From assembly GCF_920984675.1 (NCBI RefSeq), contig NZ_CAKLBV010000012.1:1-64000 (forward strand): a DNA stretch of 64,000 bases, given 5' to 3'. How positions within the stretch are numbered: position 1 is the stretch's first letter; the number at the start of each line of letters is the position of its first letter. The DNA is from Methylobacterium sp. Leaf118. GTDB taxonomy: Bacteria > Pseudomonadota > Alphaproteobacteria > Rhizobiales > Beijerinckiaceae. A program made the position numbers and the translations under genes. This document shows, in pieces, positions 41,199 through 51,300 of the stretch. The notes under the pieces were generated by a model that was not told where the DNA came from, did not search any database, and saw nothing but the letters and a program-made list of their open reading frames with translations.

Positions 41199-42368
41199 AT
41201 GGCGGGCGACGGTTCCCGTTTGAGCCCGCTCGATCTCCTGGCGCGGCTCGTCGCCTTCGACACCGAGAGTTCGAATTCCAACATCGCGCTCATCGATGAC
41301 GTGGCCGGCTATCTCGACGGCTGGGGCGTGCCCTATATCCGGGTGCCGAACCGGCAGGGCGACAAGCAGGCGCTGTTCGCGACCCTCGGGCCGCCGGCCG
41401 ATGGCGGCGTCGTGCTCTCGGGCCATACCGATGTCGTGCCGGTGACGGGCCAGGCCTGGACGACCGATCCGTTCCGGCTCCGCGTCGCCGACGGGAAGGC
41501 CTATGGCCGGGGCGCGGTCGACATGAAGGGGTTCGACGCCCTGGCGCTCGCCCTCGTGCCGGAGGCGCTGGCCGCCGACCTCAAGCGGCCGATCCACATC
41601 CTCCTGTCCTACGACGAGGAGACGACCTGCCTCGGCGTCGCCGACACGATCGCCCGGTTCGGCGCCGACCTGCCGCGGCCCGGCGCCGTCATCGTCGGCG
41701 AACCGACGGAGATGCAGGTGGCGGATGCCCACAAGAGCATCGTGACCTACCACACCACCGTGCACGGCCACGAGGCGCATTCGGCCAAGCCCATGCTCGG
41801 GGCCAACGCCGTGATGGCGGCGGCCGACCTGATCGCCGAACTCAACCGCATCGCCGACGCGATGGTGACCCGCGGCGACGCCTCCGGCCGGTTCGATCCG
41901 CCCAACACCACCGTCCATGTCGGCACGATCCAGGGCGGCACGGCGCGCAACATCCTGCCGAAGCTCTGCGCCTTCCACTGGGAGTTCCGCGGCCTACCCG
42001 ATCTCGACATGGCCGAGGTGCCGAAGCTGTTCGCCGCCGCCAGCGAGCGGGTGACCCGCGAGCGGCTGAACCGCTACGGCGATTTCGGGCGCATCGAGAC
42101 GGTGGAGGAGGTGGCGGTGCCGGGCCTCGCGCCCGATCCCGGATCCGAGGCCGAGCGGCTCGCCCTGCGGCTCGCCGGGCGCAACGCGACCATCACCGTG
42201 CCCTACGCCACCGAGGCCGGCCGCTTCCAGGGCGCCGGCATCCCGACCGTCGTGTGCGGGCCGGGCTCGATCGATCAGGCCCACCAGCCCGACGAGTTCA
42301 TCACCCTGGACCAGCTCGAGAAGGGCGCGGCCTTCATGCGCCGGCTGGTGGCGGCCTGTGCCGCCTGA
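41199..42368 (+). CDS. argE: acetylornithine deacetylase, M20 peptidase family
   Basis: Zinc hydrolase of the ArgE/DapE family that releases ornithine from N-acetylornithine; substrate preference cannot be fixed from sequence. The 389-residue protein has SGHTDVVPVTGQ (metal His and Asp near 75), GRGAVDMKGFDA with the bridging Asp, LSYDEETTCLGV with the catalytic Glu, and a dimerisation lid including HSAKPMLGANAV. Start ATG 41199 one base after the apaG stop; an ATG at 41175 inside apaG would add eight residues. Confidence 0.9.
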   Translation: MAGDGSRLSPLDLLARLVAFDTESSNSNIALIDDVAGYLDGWGVPYIRVPNRQGDKQALFATLGPPADGGVVLSGHTDVVPVTGQAWTTDPFRLRVADGKAYGRGAVDMKGFDALALALVPEALAADLKRPIHILLSYDEETTCLGVADTIARFGADLPRPGAVIVGEPTEMQVADAHKSIVTYHTTVHGHEAHSAKPMLGANAVMAAADLIAELNRIADAMVTRGDASGRFDPPNTTVHVGTIQGGTARNILPKLCAFHWEFRGLPDLDMAEVPKLFAAASERVTRERLNRYGDFGRIETVEEVAVPGLAPDPGSEAERLALRLAGRNATITVPYATEAGRFQGAGIPTVVCGPGSIDQAHQPDEFITLDQLEKGAAFMRRLVAACAA

Positions 42369-42377
42369 CCCCAACCG

Positions 42378-43292
42378 ATGATCGTCCGCCCCCGGCCCAA
42401 CCTCCTCACCATCCTGTTCGCCCTTCGCGGCTCGATCCTGCCGAAGGTCGCCCCCAAGGTGATCACGATCTCGGCGCTTGCCTGCCTCGTGGTCGCGGTC
42501 GAGCAGCGTCACGCCGTGTGGTTTCCGGTGACGGCGGGGATCGGACCCTTCACCCTGGTCGGCCTCGCCTTGTCGATCTTCCTGAGCTTCCGCAACGGCG
42601 CCTGCTACGACCGCTGGTGGGAGGCGCGCCGGGCCTGGGGCACCCTGATCGTCGAGATGCGGGCGCTGGCCCGGCTGCTGCCGGCCCTGCTGCCGGAGGA
42701 CGAGGCCCTGGCCCGCCGCGCCCTGCGCCGCACGGTCGGCTTCGCCCATGCCCTGCATGCGCGGCTGCGGGGGCTCGACGAGACCCAGGCCGCCCTCGCC
42801 TGGCTGCCACCGGAGGAGGCCGACGCCCTGGCGGAGCGCCCGAGCGCCGCCGACGCGGCGCTGGCCGGCCTGACCCGGGATCTCGCGGGCGCCCTGCGCG
42901 CGGGACGGATCGGCGAGGTCACCTTCGCGACGCTGGAGCAGAAGGTCGCAAGCCTCTCGGCGATCCAGGCGACCTGCGAACGGATCCACGGCACGCCGCT
43001 GCCCTTCGCCTACACGCTGCTCCTCTACCGCACCGCCTGGCTCTACTGCCTGCTCCTGCCGTTCGGACTCGCCGGCTCCCTCGGCTGGTCGACGCCGGTG
43101 GTCGCCGCCCTGGTCGCCTACGCCTTCTTCGGCCTCGACGCCCTGGGCGACGAACTGGAAGAGCCCTTCGGCACCGACGCCAACGACCTGCCCCTCGACA
43201 CGCTCCTGCACGCCGCCGCGACACCGGCCCTCGACGCCCTGGGCGAGACGCGGCTCGAAGCGCCGAAGCCGGAGCGCTTCATGCTCCGCTGA
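42378..43292 (+). CDS. bestrophin-family anion channel
   Basis: A 304-residue protein of the bestrophin (UPF0187) family, predicted to form a pentameric chloride or anion channel in the inner membrane. Four membrane segments are visible. Hallmark pieces are FRNGACYDRWWEARRAWGTLI (about 75-95), IPLPFAYTLLL-type GTPLPFAYTLLLYRTAWLYC in pieces, and the C-terminal GDELEEPFGTDANDLPLD. It follows argE by 9 bases. Its stop is 6 bases from that of the convergent FNT gene. Confidence 0.9.
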   Translation: MIVRPRPNLLTILFALRGSILPKVAPKVITISALACLVVAVEQRHAVWFPVTAGIGPFTLVGLALSIFLSFRNGACYDRWWEARRAWGTLIVEMRALARLLPALLPEDEALARRALRRTVGFAHALHARLRGLDETQAALAWLPPEEADALAERPSAADAALAGLTRDLAGALRAGRIGEVTFATLEQKVASLSAIQATCERIHGTPLPFAYTLLLYRTAWLYCLLLPFGLAGSLGWSTPVVAALVAYAFFGLDALGDELEEPFGTDANDLPLDTLLHAAATPALDALGETRLEAPKPERFMLR

Positions 43293-43298
43293 GGCCCG

Positions 43299-44153
43299 TC
43301 ACGCCCCGCCGCGGCTATGCCCCTCCATGTCGGGGGCGACCTGCCCGAAATTCAGCACCGAGACGAGGGTGACGCCGCCGAGCACGTTCCCGAGCAGCGT
43401 CGGCACGAAGAAGCCGGTGAGGTAGGTGCCGAAGCCGATCTCGCCGATGGCGACGAGATAATAGGCGTCGACCGAGCCGGCGACGATGTGGGCGAGGCCG
43501 CACATCGAGACGAGCGATGTCATCAGCAGAATGATGAACGGCGCCGCCGAGCCCGAGGCCGGCAGGATCCACACCATCAGGGCGATCAGCCAGCCCGCGA
43601 ACACCGCCTTGATGACGGTGGTCCAAAACGGGTCCTCGATGGTGTGATGGCTGATCTCGGCGAAGGCCGCGCGGACCTCCGGCTTGAACGCGTCGGTATG
43701 CGCCAGCACCGAGGCGATCACGATGGTGGCGAGGATGTTGCCGACGAGCACGATGCCCCACAGCCGCGCCACCTTGATCAGGGAGGCCATGGTCCGCTCG
43801 GTCAGGAGCGGCAGGATCGGCGTCACGGTGTTCTCGGTGAAGAGCTGCTGGCGCCCCAGCACGACGATGAGGAACCCGATCGAGTAGCCCATGCTCATGA
43901 CGAGGTCGGCCCAGGGCTCGTGCGGCAGGTGTCCCTTCAGCACGCCCGGCACGATGAGCGAGAACCCCATGGTCAGGCCGGCCGCGAAGGCGGAGAGCGA
44001 GAGGGCGAGCGTCGTGCGCTGCAACTCGTCCTCGCCCTCCCGGCGGATGATCTCGTGCAGGACGAGGGCATCGGGGCGATGGCCCTTGGCGACCTCCCGG
44101 TCGTCCTCCTCGCGCTTGGCGTCCCCTTGGCTGCGGTGTTCCTGCTCGGACAT
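43299..44153 (-). CDS. formate/nitrite transporter family channel
   Basis: A 284-residue FNT-fold membrane protein of the YfdC-like group with a long polar N-terminus (about 45 residues) that relatives share. Six helices are visible, with GFSLIVPGVLKGHLP near the first, GRQQLFTENTVTPILPLL around 110, the conserved HIVAGSVDAYYLVAIGE, and NVLGGVTLVSVLNFGQV. ATG 44153 (MSEQEHRSQGD) selected over 44207. Transported ion cannot be told from sequence. Confidence 0.88.
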   Translation of the reverse strand: MSEQEHRSQGDAKREEDDREVAKGHRPDALVLHEIIRREGEDELQRTTLALSLSAFAAGLTMGFSLIVPGVLKGHLPHEPWADLVMSMGYSIGFLIVVLGRQQLFTENTVTPILPLLTERTMASLIKVARLWGIVLVGNILATIVIASVLAHTDAFKPEVRAAFAEISHHTIEDPFWTTVIKAVFAGWLIALMVWILPASGSAAPFIILLMTSLVSMCGLAHIVAGSVDAYYLVAIGEIGFGTYLTGFFVPTLLGNVLGGVTLVSVLNFGQVAPDMEGHSRGGA

Positions 44154-44246
44154 GGGCCCTCGCGCGATGGACGGCCGTGGCTTGGCCGTTCCCGAAGTCC
44201 ATCCCAACGTGCAGGATCGCTCTCGTGCTCCCGGTTGTGGGGAATT

Positions 44247-44999
44247 TTATCTCTGGTTGGCGGGGCGGAGCCCGTCCAGCATCGCGGTGATCGCGGCGCG
44301 GGCGGCCTCGACGGCGTCCGCGTCCCGCCCGCGCACGACGATGCGGTTGCGAAACCCCTCCGGCGTCATCGACGGGTAGGAGCCGATCGACACGTTGCCG
44401 TGCCGGGCCGCGATCGCCGAGAGGTCGCTCGCGAAATTGCCCTCGGGGATCGCCCCTGCCTCGATCGTCTCGGAGATCACCGGCGCGTTCGCGGTCAGCG
44501 TCGGGCGGATCGCGTCGAGCATGGCGTTCATGATCTGCGGCACGCCCGCCATCACGTAGACGTTGCCGATATGGAATCCCGGCGCCTTCGAGATCGGATT
44601 GGCGATGAGGTCCGCCCCATGGGGGATGCGGGCCATGCGCAGGCGCGCCGCGTTCAGGTCCTCCGGCCGGTGCCGCTCCAGCAGCATGGCGCGGGCGCGC
44701 TCGTCCACGTCGATCCCGACGCCGAAGGCTCTGGCAACGCTGTCGGCGGTGATGTCGTCGTGGGTCGGGCCGATGCCGCCGGAGGTGAACAGGTAGGTGT
44801 AGCGGGCACGCAAGGCGTTCACGGCCGCGACGATCTCCGCCTCGACATCGGGCACGATGCGCACCTCGCGCAGGTCCACCCCGATCTCGGTCAGCACATC
44901 GGCGATGGCGCCGATGTTCTTGTCCTTGGTGCGGCCCGACAGGATCTCGTCGCCGATGACGAGGATCGCGGCGGTGATCTCTTGGGATTCCTCGGACAT
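44247..44999 (-). CDS. CinA-like molybdopterin-binding domain protein
   Basis: A 250-residue protein with the MoaB/MogA-like domain of CinA, lacking the C-terminal amidase domain. Pieces: AAILVIGDEILSGRTKDKN at about 8-26, LFTSGGIGPTHDDITADSVARAFG in pieces, GFHIGNVYVMAGVPQIMNAM. This stand-alone form may bind a nucleotide or have pyrophosphatase-like activity; the biochemical role is unclear. ATG 44999 begins 83 bases from the divergent sfsA. Confidence 0.9.
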   Translation of the reverse strand: MSEESQEITAAILVIGDEILSGRTKDKNIGAIADVLTEIGVDLREVRIVPDVEAEIVAAVNALRARYTYLFTSGGIGPTHDDITADSVARAFGVGIDVDERARAMLLERHRPEDLNAARLRMARIPHGADLIANPISKAPGFHIGNVYVMAGVPQIMNAMLDAIRPTLTANAPVISETIEAGAIPEGNFASDLSAIAARHGNVSIGSYPSMTPEGFRNRIVVRGRDADAVEAARAAITAMLDGLRPANQR

Positions 45000-45082
45000 G
45001 CGGCCTCTGCGGCGTGAGAACGGGTGGAAGCTAGAGCGCGGATCGGCGAAAGCGACGCGGCTCCCGTGCACGAGTGTCGCCC

Positions 45083-45829
45083 ATGCGCTTCCCCTCCGAA
45101 CTGATCGAAGGCCGTCTGGTGCGGCGCTACAAGCGCTTCCTCGCCGACGTGATGCTGCCCGACGGGCGCCTCGTCACGGCGCATTGCGCCAATCCCGGCG
45201 CGATGCTCGGCCTCAACACGGAGGGCGCGCGGGTGCTGCTCTCGACCTCCACCAACCCCGCGCGAAAGCTGCCCTTTTCCTGGGAGCTGGTGGAGGCGGA
45301 CCTGTCCGGCGGGCCGCAATGGGTCGGGATCAACACGGCGCGGCCCAATGCGCTGGTCGCGGAGGCATTTCGCGAGGGGCGGCTCGGCCCGCTCGCCGGC
45401 TACGAGACCCTGCGGCCCGAGGTCGCCTACGGCAAGGCGAGCCGGGTCGACTTCCTGGCGAGCGGCGGCGGGCAGCCGGACTGCCATGTCGAGGTGAAGA
45501 ACTGTCACCTGATGCGGCGCGCCGGCCTCGCCGAGTTTCCCGATTGCAAGGCCGCCCGCTCGGCCCGGCACATGGAGGAACTGGCCGGCGTCGTGGCCGC
45601 GGGCGGCCGGGCCATGCTGATCGTGGTGATCCAGATGCAGGCGGAGGTCTTCGACGTCGCCCGCGACATCGACCCGGTTTTCGACCGGGCGTTTCGGGCC
45701 GCGCTGGCCGCGGGCGTCGAGGCCCGGGCCTATCGCTGCCGGGTCGGGCCGGAGGGCGTGGCGATCGCCGATCCGGTGCCGATCCTCACGCCGGGTGCCG
45801 TTCCGCCGCCCGCTCGAACACGAGGTTGA
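45083..45829 (+). CDS. sfsA: SfsA DNA/RNA nuclease-family protein
   Basis: A 248-residue SfsA protein, first described as a sugar-fermentation regulator and now thought to be a nuclease-like nucleic-acid binder. Typical pieces: LIEGRLVRRYKRFLADVMLPDG in pieces, AHCANPGAMLGL, STSTNPARKLPFSWELVE, RVDFLA, VEVKNCHL and FPDCKAARSARHMEEL. ATG 45083 chosen; GTG 45074 adds three residues. The last 44 bases overlap the end of the convergent FkbM gene. Confidence 0.94.
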   Translation: MRFPSELIEGRLVRRYKRFLADVMLPDGRLVTAHCANPGAMLGLNTEGARVLLSTSTNPARKLPFSWELVEADLSGGPQWVGINTARPNALVAEAFREGRLGPLAGYETLRPEVAYGKASRVDFLASGGGQPDCHVEVKNCHLMRRAGLAEFPDCKAARSARHMEELAGVVAAGGRAMLIVVIQMQAEVFDVARDIDPVFDRAFRAALAAGVEARAYRCRVGPEGVAIADPVPILTPGAVPPPARTRG

Positions 45830-46631
45830 GCCGGGTGCGGGTGGTGATCCGGTAGCCGTAGCCTTCGAGGAGGGCCGGCAGGTCGATCTGCCACTGGTCG
45901 GTGCCGTTCTCGACGATGAGGAGCGCAGGCCGCAGCGTCGGCGGGGCCTCCCGCAGGAACGGCTCCAGGATCAGATCCTCGGCCCCCTCCACGTCGAGCT
46001 TGATCGCGTCGATGCGTGCGATCCCTTCCGAGCGGCAGAGGTCCAGCAGCGTCACCGCGGGCACGCGGATGGCCGCGTTCTTGTGGGTGCCGACGATCTT
46101 CACGCTCGACTCGCCGCGGTTGCGCGGATCGATGAACAGGGTCAGCTCGCCGGCCTTGTCGGCCACCGCGCAAGCGATGGCCTTGACGGTGCCGAACGGG
46201 TTCTGGCCGATGTTGTAGATCAGCCGGTCGAACACGTCGGGCTGCGGCTCCACCGCCAGGATGCGGGCGCGGGGGCCCGTGAAGCCCGCCACGAACAGCG
46301 CGTAGGCGCCGATATTGGCGCCGACATCGAGGAACACCGCATCCTCCGGCAGGCGCTCCCGCAGCAGCGCCCGCTCCTCGGCGTCGAAGAACTGCGGGGT
46401 GAAGAGCACCTTCTTCTCGCAGTTGTTGTTGTAGGGATGCAGCCGCATCCGCGCGCCGTAGCGCACCACGTCGAGGGGCTTGCCCCGCAGCATCGAGATC
46501 GCGATGCGGCGCAGCAGCATGGCCATTCGCCGGCCGCGCCAGGAATGCTCGTTGAGCCGCTGCGTGCGCGCGGCGATCCGGGCGACGAGCCCGGTCGGGG
46601 CGTAGGTGCCGTAGGGCGAGGAATCCGTCAT
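45786..46631 (-). CDS. FkbM family methyltransferase
   Basis: A 281-residue SAM-dependent methyltransferase, probably acting on a hydroxyl of a glycan, lipid or natural product; substrate unknown. Motif I is AVFLDVGANIGAYALFVAG (about 105-123), followed by ILAVEPQPDVFDRL, and the C-terminal FkbM region has IDAIKLDVEGAEDLILEPF. The ATG at 46631 is preceded by GGC-rich sequence without a clear ribosome site. Its 3' end overlaps sfsA by 44 bases tail to tail. Confidence 0.9.
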   Translation of the reverse strand: MTDSSPYGTYAPTGLVARIAARTQRLNEHSWRGRRMAMLLRRIAISMLRGKPLDVVRYGARMRLHPYNNNCEKKVLFTPQFFDAEERALLRERLPEDAVFLDVGANIGAYALFVAGFTGPRARILAVEPQPDVFDRLIYNIGQNPFGTVKAIACAVADKAGELTLFIDPRNRGESSVKIVGTHKNAAIRVPAVTLLDLCRSEGIARIDAIKLDVEGAEDLILEPFLREAPPTLRPALLIVENGTDQWQIDLPALLEGYGYRITTRTRLNLVFERAAERHPA

Positions 46632-46837
46632 CGTGCCGGGGTGATGCCAGCCCCGCAGGGCGGCGGCAAGTCGGGCCTGCTTCCGCGCTGCCGTTCCGAG
46701 ACGATCGGCCCGGCCGTGAGCCAAGCTATCGCGGGCCGGATCGCGGGCCGAAGGATGGACCAAACCGCGCATCGTGTCGCTGTCTAAGCCTGCGGGACCT
46801 TTGACATCGGCGCGCGGGCGCCCGATGACACGACCCC

Positions 46838-47602
46838 ATGCAGAGCTTCGATTCCGACGGCGTTGAGATCGCCTTTATCGACGTGCCGGCTCAGGGAGGA
46901 ACGGGCGATCCGATCCTGCTGATCCACGGCTTCGCCTCGAACCACGCGGTGAACTGGGTCAACACGCTCTGGGTCAAGTTCCTGTCGGAGGCGGGCTACC
47001 GCGTCATCGCCCTCGACAATCGCGGCCACGGCCAGAGCCAGAAGCTCTACGATCCCGCCGCGTACGGCGCCGATCTGATGGCCGGCGACGGCCTGCGGCT
47101 GCTGCGCCATCTCGGCATCGCGCGGGCGGACGTGATGGGCTATTCCATGGGCGGGCGCATCGCCGCCCATCTCGCCCTCGACCACCCGGCGGAGGTGCGC
47201 TCGCTCCTGATCGGCGGGCTCGGCTTCCATCTCGTGGACGGGCACGGCCTGCCGCAGGGCATCGCCGAGGCGCTCGACGCCCCGCCCGGAGCGCCCGCGC
47301 CGAACCCGACGGCCGCGAGCTTCCGCACCTTCGCCGAGCAGACCAAGAGCGACCTGCGGGCCCTGGCCGCGTGCATCCGCTCCTCGCGCCAGACCCTGTC
47401 GCGGGCCGAGCTCTCGGCCATCGACACGCCGACGCTGGTCTCGGTCGGCACCCTCGACACGGTGGCGGGCTCGGGCACCGAACTCGCCCGGCTGATGCCG
47501 AATGCCCGCGCCCTCGACCTGCCGGGCCGCGACCACGGGACGGCGGTCGGCGACCGGCTGCACCGCAAGGGCGTTCTGGAATTTCTGGCGCAGCGGCCCT
47601 GA
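46838..47602 (+). CDS. alpha/beta hydrolase
   Basis: A 254-residue alpha/beta hydrolase with nucleophile elbow GYSMGGR (Ser near 105), oxyanion-type LIHGFASNHAVNW, acid in VSVGTLDTVAG, and catalytic His in GRDHGTAV. Substrate cannot be assigned. ATG 46838 follows a short gap after FkbM in the divergent direction; its stop abuts, on the other strand, the end of a pseudogene. Confidence 0.9.
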   Translation: MQSFDSDGVEIAFIDVPAQGGTGDPILLIHGFASNHAVNWVNTLWVKFLSEAGYRVIALDNRGHGQSQKLYDPAAYGADLMAGDGLRLLRHLGIARADVMGYSMGGRIAAHLALDHPAEVRSLLIGGLGFHLVDGHGLPQGIAEALDAPPGAPAPNPTAASFRTFAEQTKSDLRALAACIRSSRQTLSRAELSAIDTPTLVSVGTLDTVAGSGTELARLMPNARALDLPGRDHGTAVGDRLHRKGVLEFLAQRP

Positions 47603-48323
47603 TCAGCCCGGCGCGGCGAGCCAGACCGGCACCCATCGCGCCGGCCGCGGGGCCCGGGCCAGATCGGCCCGCGCCGCGTCGGGAGGCGCCGGGGCACCCT
47701 CGATCGCCGGGCGGCCCTGATCATCGAACCGCGGCAGGATGCGGCCGTCGCAGAACCGGCCGAGCGCGGCGGAGAACCACAGGCCGAGATTCGGGGTCGG
47801 CCCGGGCCTGTTCGTGGCGCAGGGTCCGCAGCAGCGGCGTGATCGCGGCGGCCTCGGGAAAGGGCTCCGGCCCCCGGGTCAGGACGCGGGCCTCGGTAAG
47901 CGGCCCGACCCTCGCGATCCGGAACCGGCGGTGATTCCACGTTTCCGGCCCCGGCGGGCGGTGGGCCGCGAGGCGGTCGGCGATCGCCCGCAGGGTCGGA
48001 TGCCCGGCCCACTACGCCTCGCCGGCACTCCCCCGTGCCTCGATCCGGGCCGCGAAGGCCGTCGAATCCGGCTCATCCGCGGCGAGGGTTGTCACGCGCT
48101 CGGGCCCGATCCGCGCGCCAAGCCAGTCGCGCAGGGCAGCGGGCCCGTCCTCGCCGGCCGCTGATGGGTCGTCCTCCTCGTCGTCCGCCTTCGAGGGGGC
48201 GAGATCGCTTCACTCCGAATCCGCGAAGGCCGCGAGAGCGAGCTTCGCCAGAATGCCGGCGAGCGTGCCGGCGCGCGGAGCCGCCTGCCCTTCCGGGCCG
48301 AGGCCGTCGCCGGGCTCGCTCAC
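47603..48323 (-). pseudogene. decayed gene behind the PPC-repeat protein
   Basis: Read on the minus strand from a GTG at 48323 that overlaps the stop of the upstream repeat gene (GTGA), a protein-like frame begins MSEPGDGLGPEGQAAPRAG, is cut by TGA at 48210-48212, resumes in the same frame (SDLAPSKADDEEDDP, ALRDWLGARIGPERVTT), is cut by TAG at 48012-48014, resumes (HPTLRAIADRLAAHRPPGPE, FRIARVGPLTEARVL) and then needs a shift at a run of four G (47793-47796) to continue as NLGLWFSAALGRFCDGRILP to a stop at 47603. So two nonsense changes and one frameshift in about 240 codons. I do not recognise the family. The consistent codon bias across all pieces supports a once-functional gene rather than noise. 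Confidence 0.75.
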
Positions 48324-51300
48324 GCCAGATCGAATACGCCGAGCTGATAGGTGCCGGTGGCGGTCTTCACGCCGCCGATTTCGAGATAATGCACCCCCGT
48401 CGTCGTCGCGGTGAACTGGATTTCGGGATTGAGCGTGCCGTTGGCATCGTCGTTGTAGGCGAGGATCGTCCCCGCGCTGTTGAACAGATGCAACTCGCCG
48501 TCCTGCAACACGCCGCTGGAGCTCCCGCCGGTCGCCTTCAGGGCATAGCTGTGACCGGCCACGAGGTTGAATTGGAACATGTCCGTATCGCCCGCGGTCT
48601 CGATCGTTCCCATCCGGTTCTGGTCGATCGTCAGGACGCCGAGGGGCGAGGCCGGATCGGTGATCGTATCGGCGTGATCGTCGAAGCCACGCTTGGCCGT
48701 GATCAGATAGCTGCCGGTGCCCGTCGGCGTGGCGCTCTTCACCTCGAGATAGTAGGTGCCGGCCGTGGTCGCCGTATAGGTCACGCGCGCGTTCGAGGAA
48801 TTGAAGTCGTCGTTGAACCGCAGAAGCGTGCCCGAACTGCTGGAGAGGCTCAGCGCGGCATCGGCGAGGGCCGCGCCGCCATTCGTGGATCCGGCGACAT
48901 CGAAGGTGTAGCTCTGACCCGCCGCGAGCGTGACGGCGATCACGTCCTTGTCGCTGCCCGTCTCGACCGTGCCGTAGAGCGCGCCGTTGATCGCGAGGGT
49001 CCCCAGCGTCCCGGCGCCGTTAGAGGTGTCCCGAAGGTCGTCGTAGCCGGTCTCGAACGCGATCAGGTAGTTGCCTGTCCCGCCCGCATTCGCGCTGCCG
49101 GCCTCGAGATAATAGGTGCCGCTCGTGGCCGCCTTGAAGGTGAGGTGGGAATTCGTCGAATTGAAATCATCGTTCACGAAAATCTTCGTACCCGAGCTGT
49201 TCAGGAGGCGCAGATAGGCATTGTCGAGGCTCAGGCCGCCATTGGTCGAACTGGCGAGGTCGAAGCTGTAGGTCTCTCCCGCCGTCAGGACGATCTTGTA
49301 GAGATCCTTGTCGCCCGCCCGTTCGATCGTGCCGTAGAGTGATCCGTTGACCGTCAGCGCGCCGAGGGTGCCGGCGCCGTTATAGGTGTTGCGCAGGTCG
49401 TCGTAGTCGGTCTTGGCCGAGATCCGGTAGTTTCCGGTGCCCGTCGTGGTCGCGCTTCTCGCCTCGAGATAGTAGATGCCGCTCGTGGTCGCCTTGAAGG
49501 TCAGGTGCGAGTAGGTCGCATTGAAATCGTCGTTGACGAGGATCTGGGTGCCGGAGCCGTTCAGCAGGCGCAGGTAGGCGTTGTCGAGGCCCGTCCCGCC
49601 ATTGGACGAGCTGAACAGGTCAAAGCTGTAGGTCTCTCCCGCGGTCAGGGCGATCTTGTAGATGTCCCGGTCGCCGGCCAGCTCGATCGTGCCGTAGAGT
49701 GATCCGTTGACCGTCAGCGCGCCGAGGGTGCCGGACCCATTATAGGTGTTGCGCAGGTCGTCGTAGCCGGTCTTGGCCGAGATCCGGTAGTTTCCGGTGC
49801 CGGTCGTGGTCGCGCTTTTCGCCTCGAGATAATAGGTCCCGCTGGTGACCACCTTGAAGGTCAGATGCGAGTAGGTCGCGTTGAAGTCGTCGTTGACGAG
49901 GATCTGGGTGCCGGAGCCGTTCAACAGGCGCAGGTATGCGTTGTCGAGGCCCGCGCCGCCATTGGACGAGCTGAACAGGTCGAAGCTGTAGGTCTGCCCG
50001 GCCGTCAGGACGACCTTGTAGATGTCCCGGTCGCCGGCCGCTTCGATCGTGCCGTAGAGCGATCCGTTGACCGTCAGCGCGCCGAGGGTGCCGGCGCCGT
50101 TATAGGTGTTGCGCAGGTCGTCGTAGCCGGTCCTGGCGGAGATCGCGTAGTGTCCGGTGCCCGTCGCGGTCGCACTTTTCGCCTCGAGATAATAGGTCCC
50201 GCCGGTGCTTGCCTTGAAGGTGAGGTGCGCGTTGGTCGTGTTGAAGTCATCGTTGACGAGGATCTGGGTGCCGGAGCCGTTCAGCAATCGCAGGTAGGCA
50301 TTGTCCAGGGCGGTCCCGCCATTGGCCGTGCTGACGAGGTCGAAGCTGTAGGTCTGCCCCGCCGTGAGGGCGATGGCGAACACGTCCCGGTCTCCTGCGG
50401 CGCCGATTCGGCCGGTCCGAGTGTCGCCCGCGCTGAGGGTTCCGAGCGGTTCGGACGGATCGTTGTAGGTGTCGCGGTAATCGTCGGGAGTGGTGGTGCC
50501 CGCCGATGCGAGGATCCGGTAGGTGCCGGTTCTCCCGTCGCCGAAGGCATCGACGTAGTAGGTGCCGCTGGTGGTCACGCTGAAGACGAGCGTATTGTCG
50601 GTGCTCGCCCCATCGGCATCCGTCGAGAAGCCGACGGCGCCGCCTTCCTTGTCGCGCAGGTAGAACGAGGGATCGGCCAGGGTGAAGCCCGAGGAGGCGC
50701 CCTGCATCGTGAACGCGTAGGTGCGACCGGCGACGAGATCGATCGCGAAGATGTCCTGGTCGTTGGCGAGTTCGAGGGTGCCGATGGCGGTGCCGCCGGC
50801 GGTCAGGCTGCCCAGGGCTTCGTTGGTGTCGTCGTAGCTGTCGCGGTAATCGTCGTTGAAGCCGGAACTGGCCAGGACCCGGTAGGTGCCGGTGCCACCG
50901 CCGCCGAAGGTGTCGACGTAGTAGGTGCTGCTCGTGGTCGCGGTGAAGGTCAGCGCGTCGTCGGTGCTGGTTCCGCCGATGCCCCGCGAGAAGCCGACGG
51001 CGCTGCCGGCCTGATCGCGTAGGTAGAAGGACGGCTCGGCCAGGGTGAAGCCCGAGGAGGCGCCCTGCATGGTGAACGCGTAGGTGCGACCGGCCACGAG
51101 ATCGATCGCGAAGATGTCTTGGTCGTTGGCGATCTCGAGCGTGCCGGTGGCGCTCCCGCCCGGCGTCAGCCTACCCAGGATCTCGTTGGGGTCGTCGTAG
51201 GTGTCGCGATAATCGTCGTTGAAGCCGGAACTGGCCAGCAGCCGATAGCTGCCGGTGCCGCCGCCACCGAAGGTGTCGACGTAGTAGGTGCCGCTCGTGT

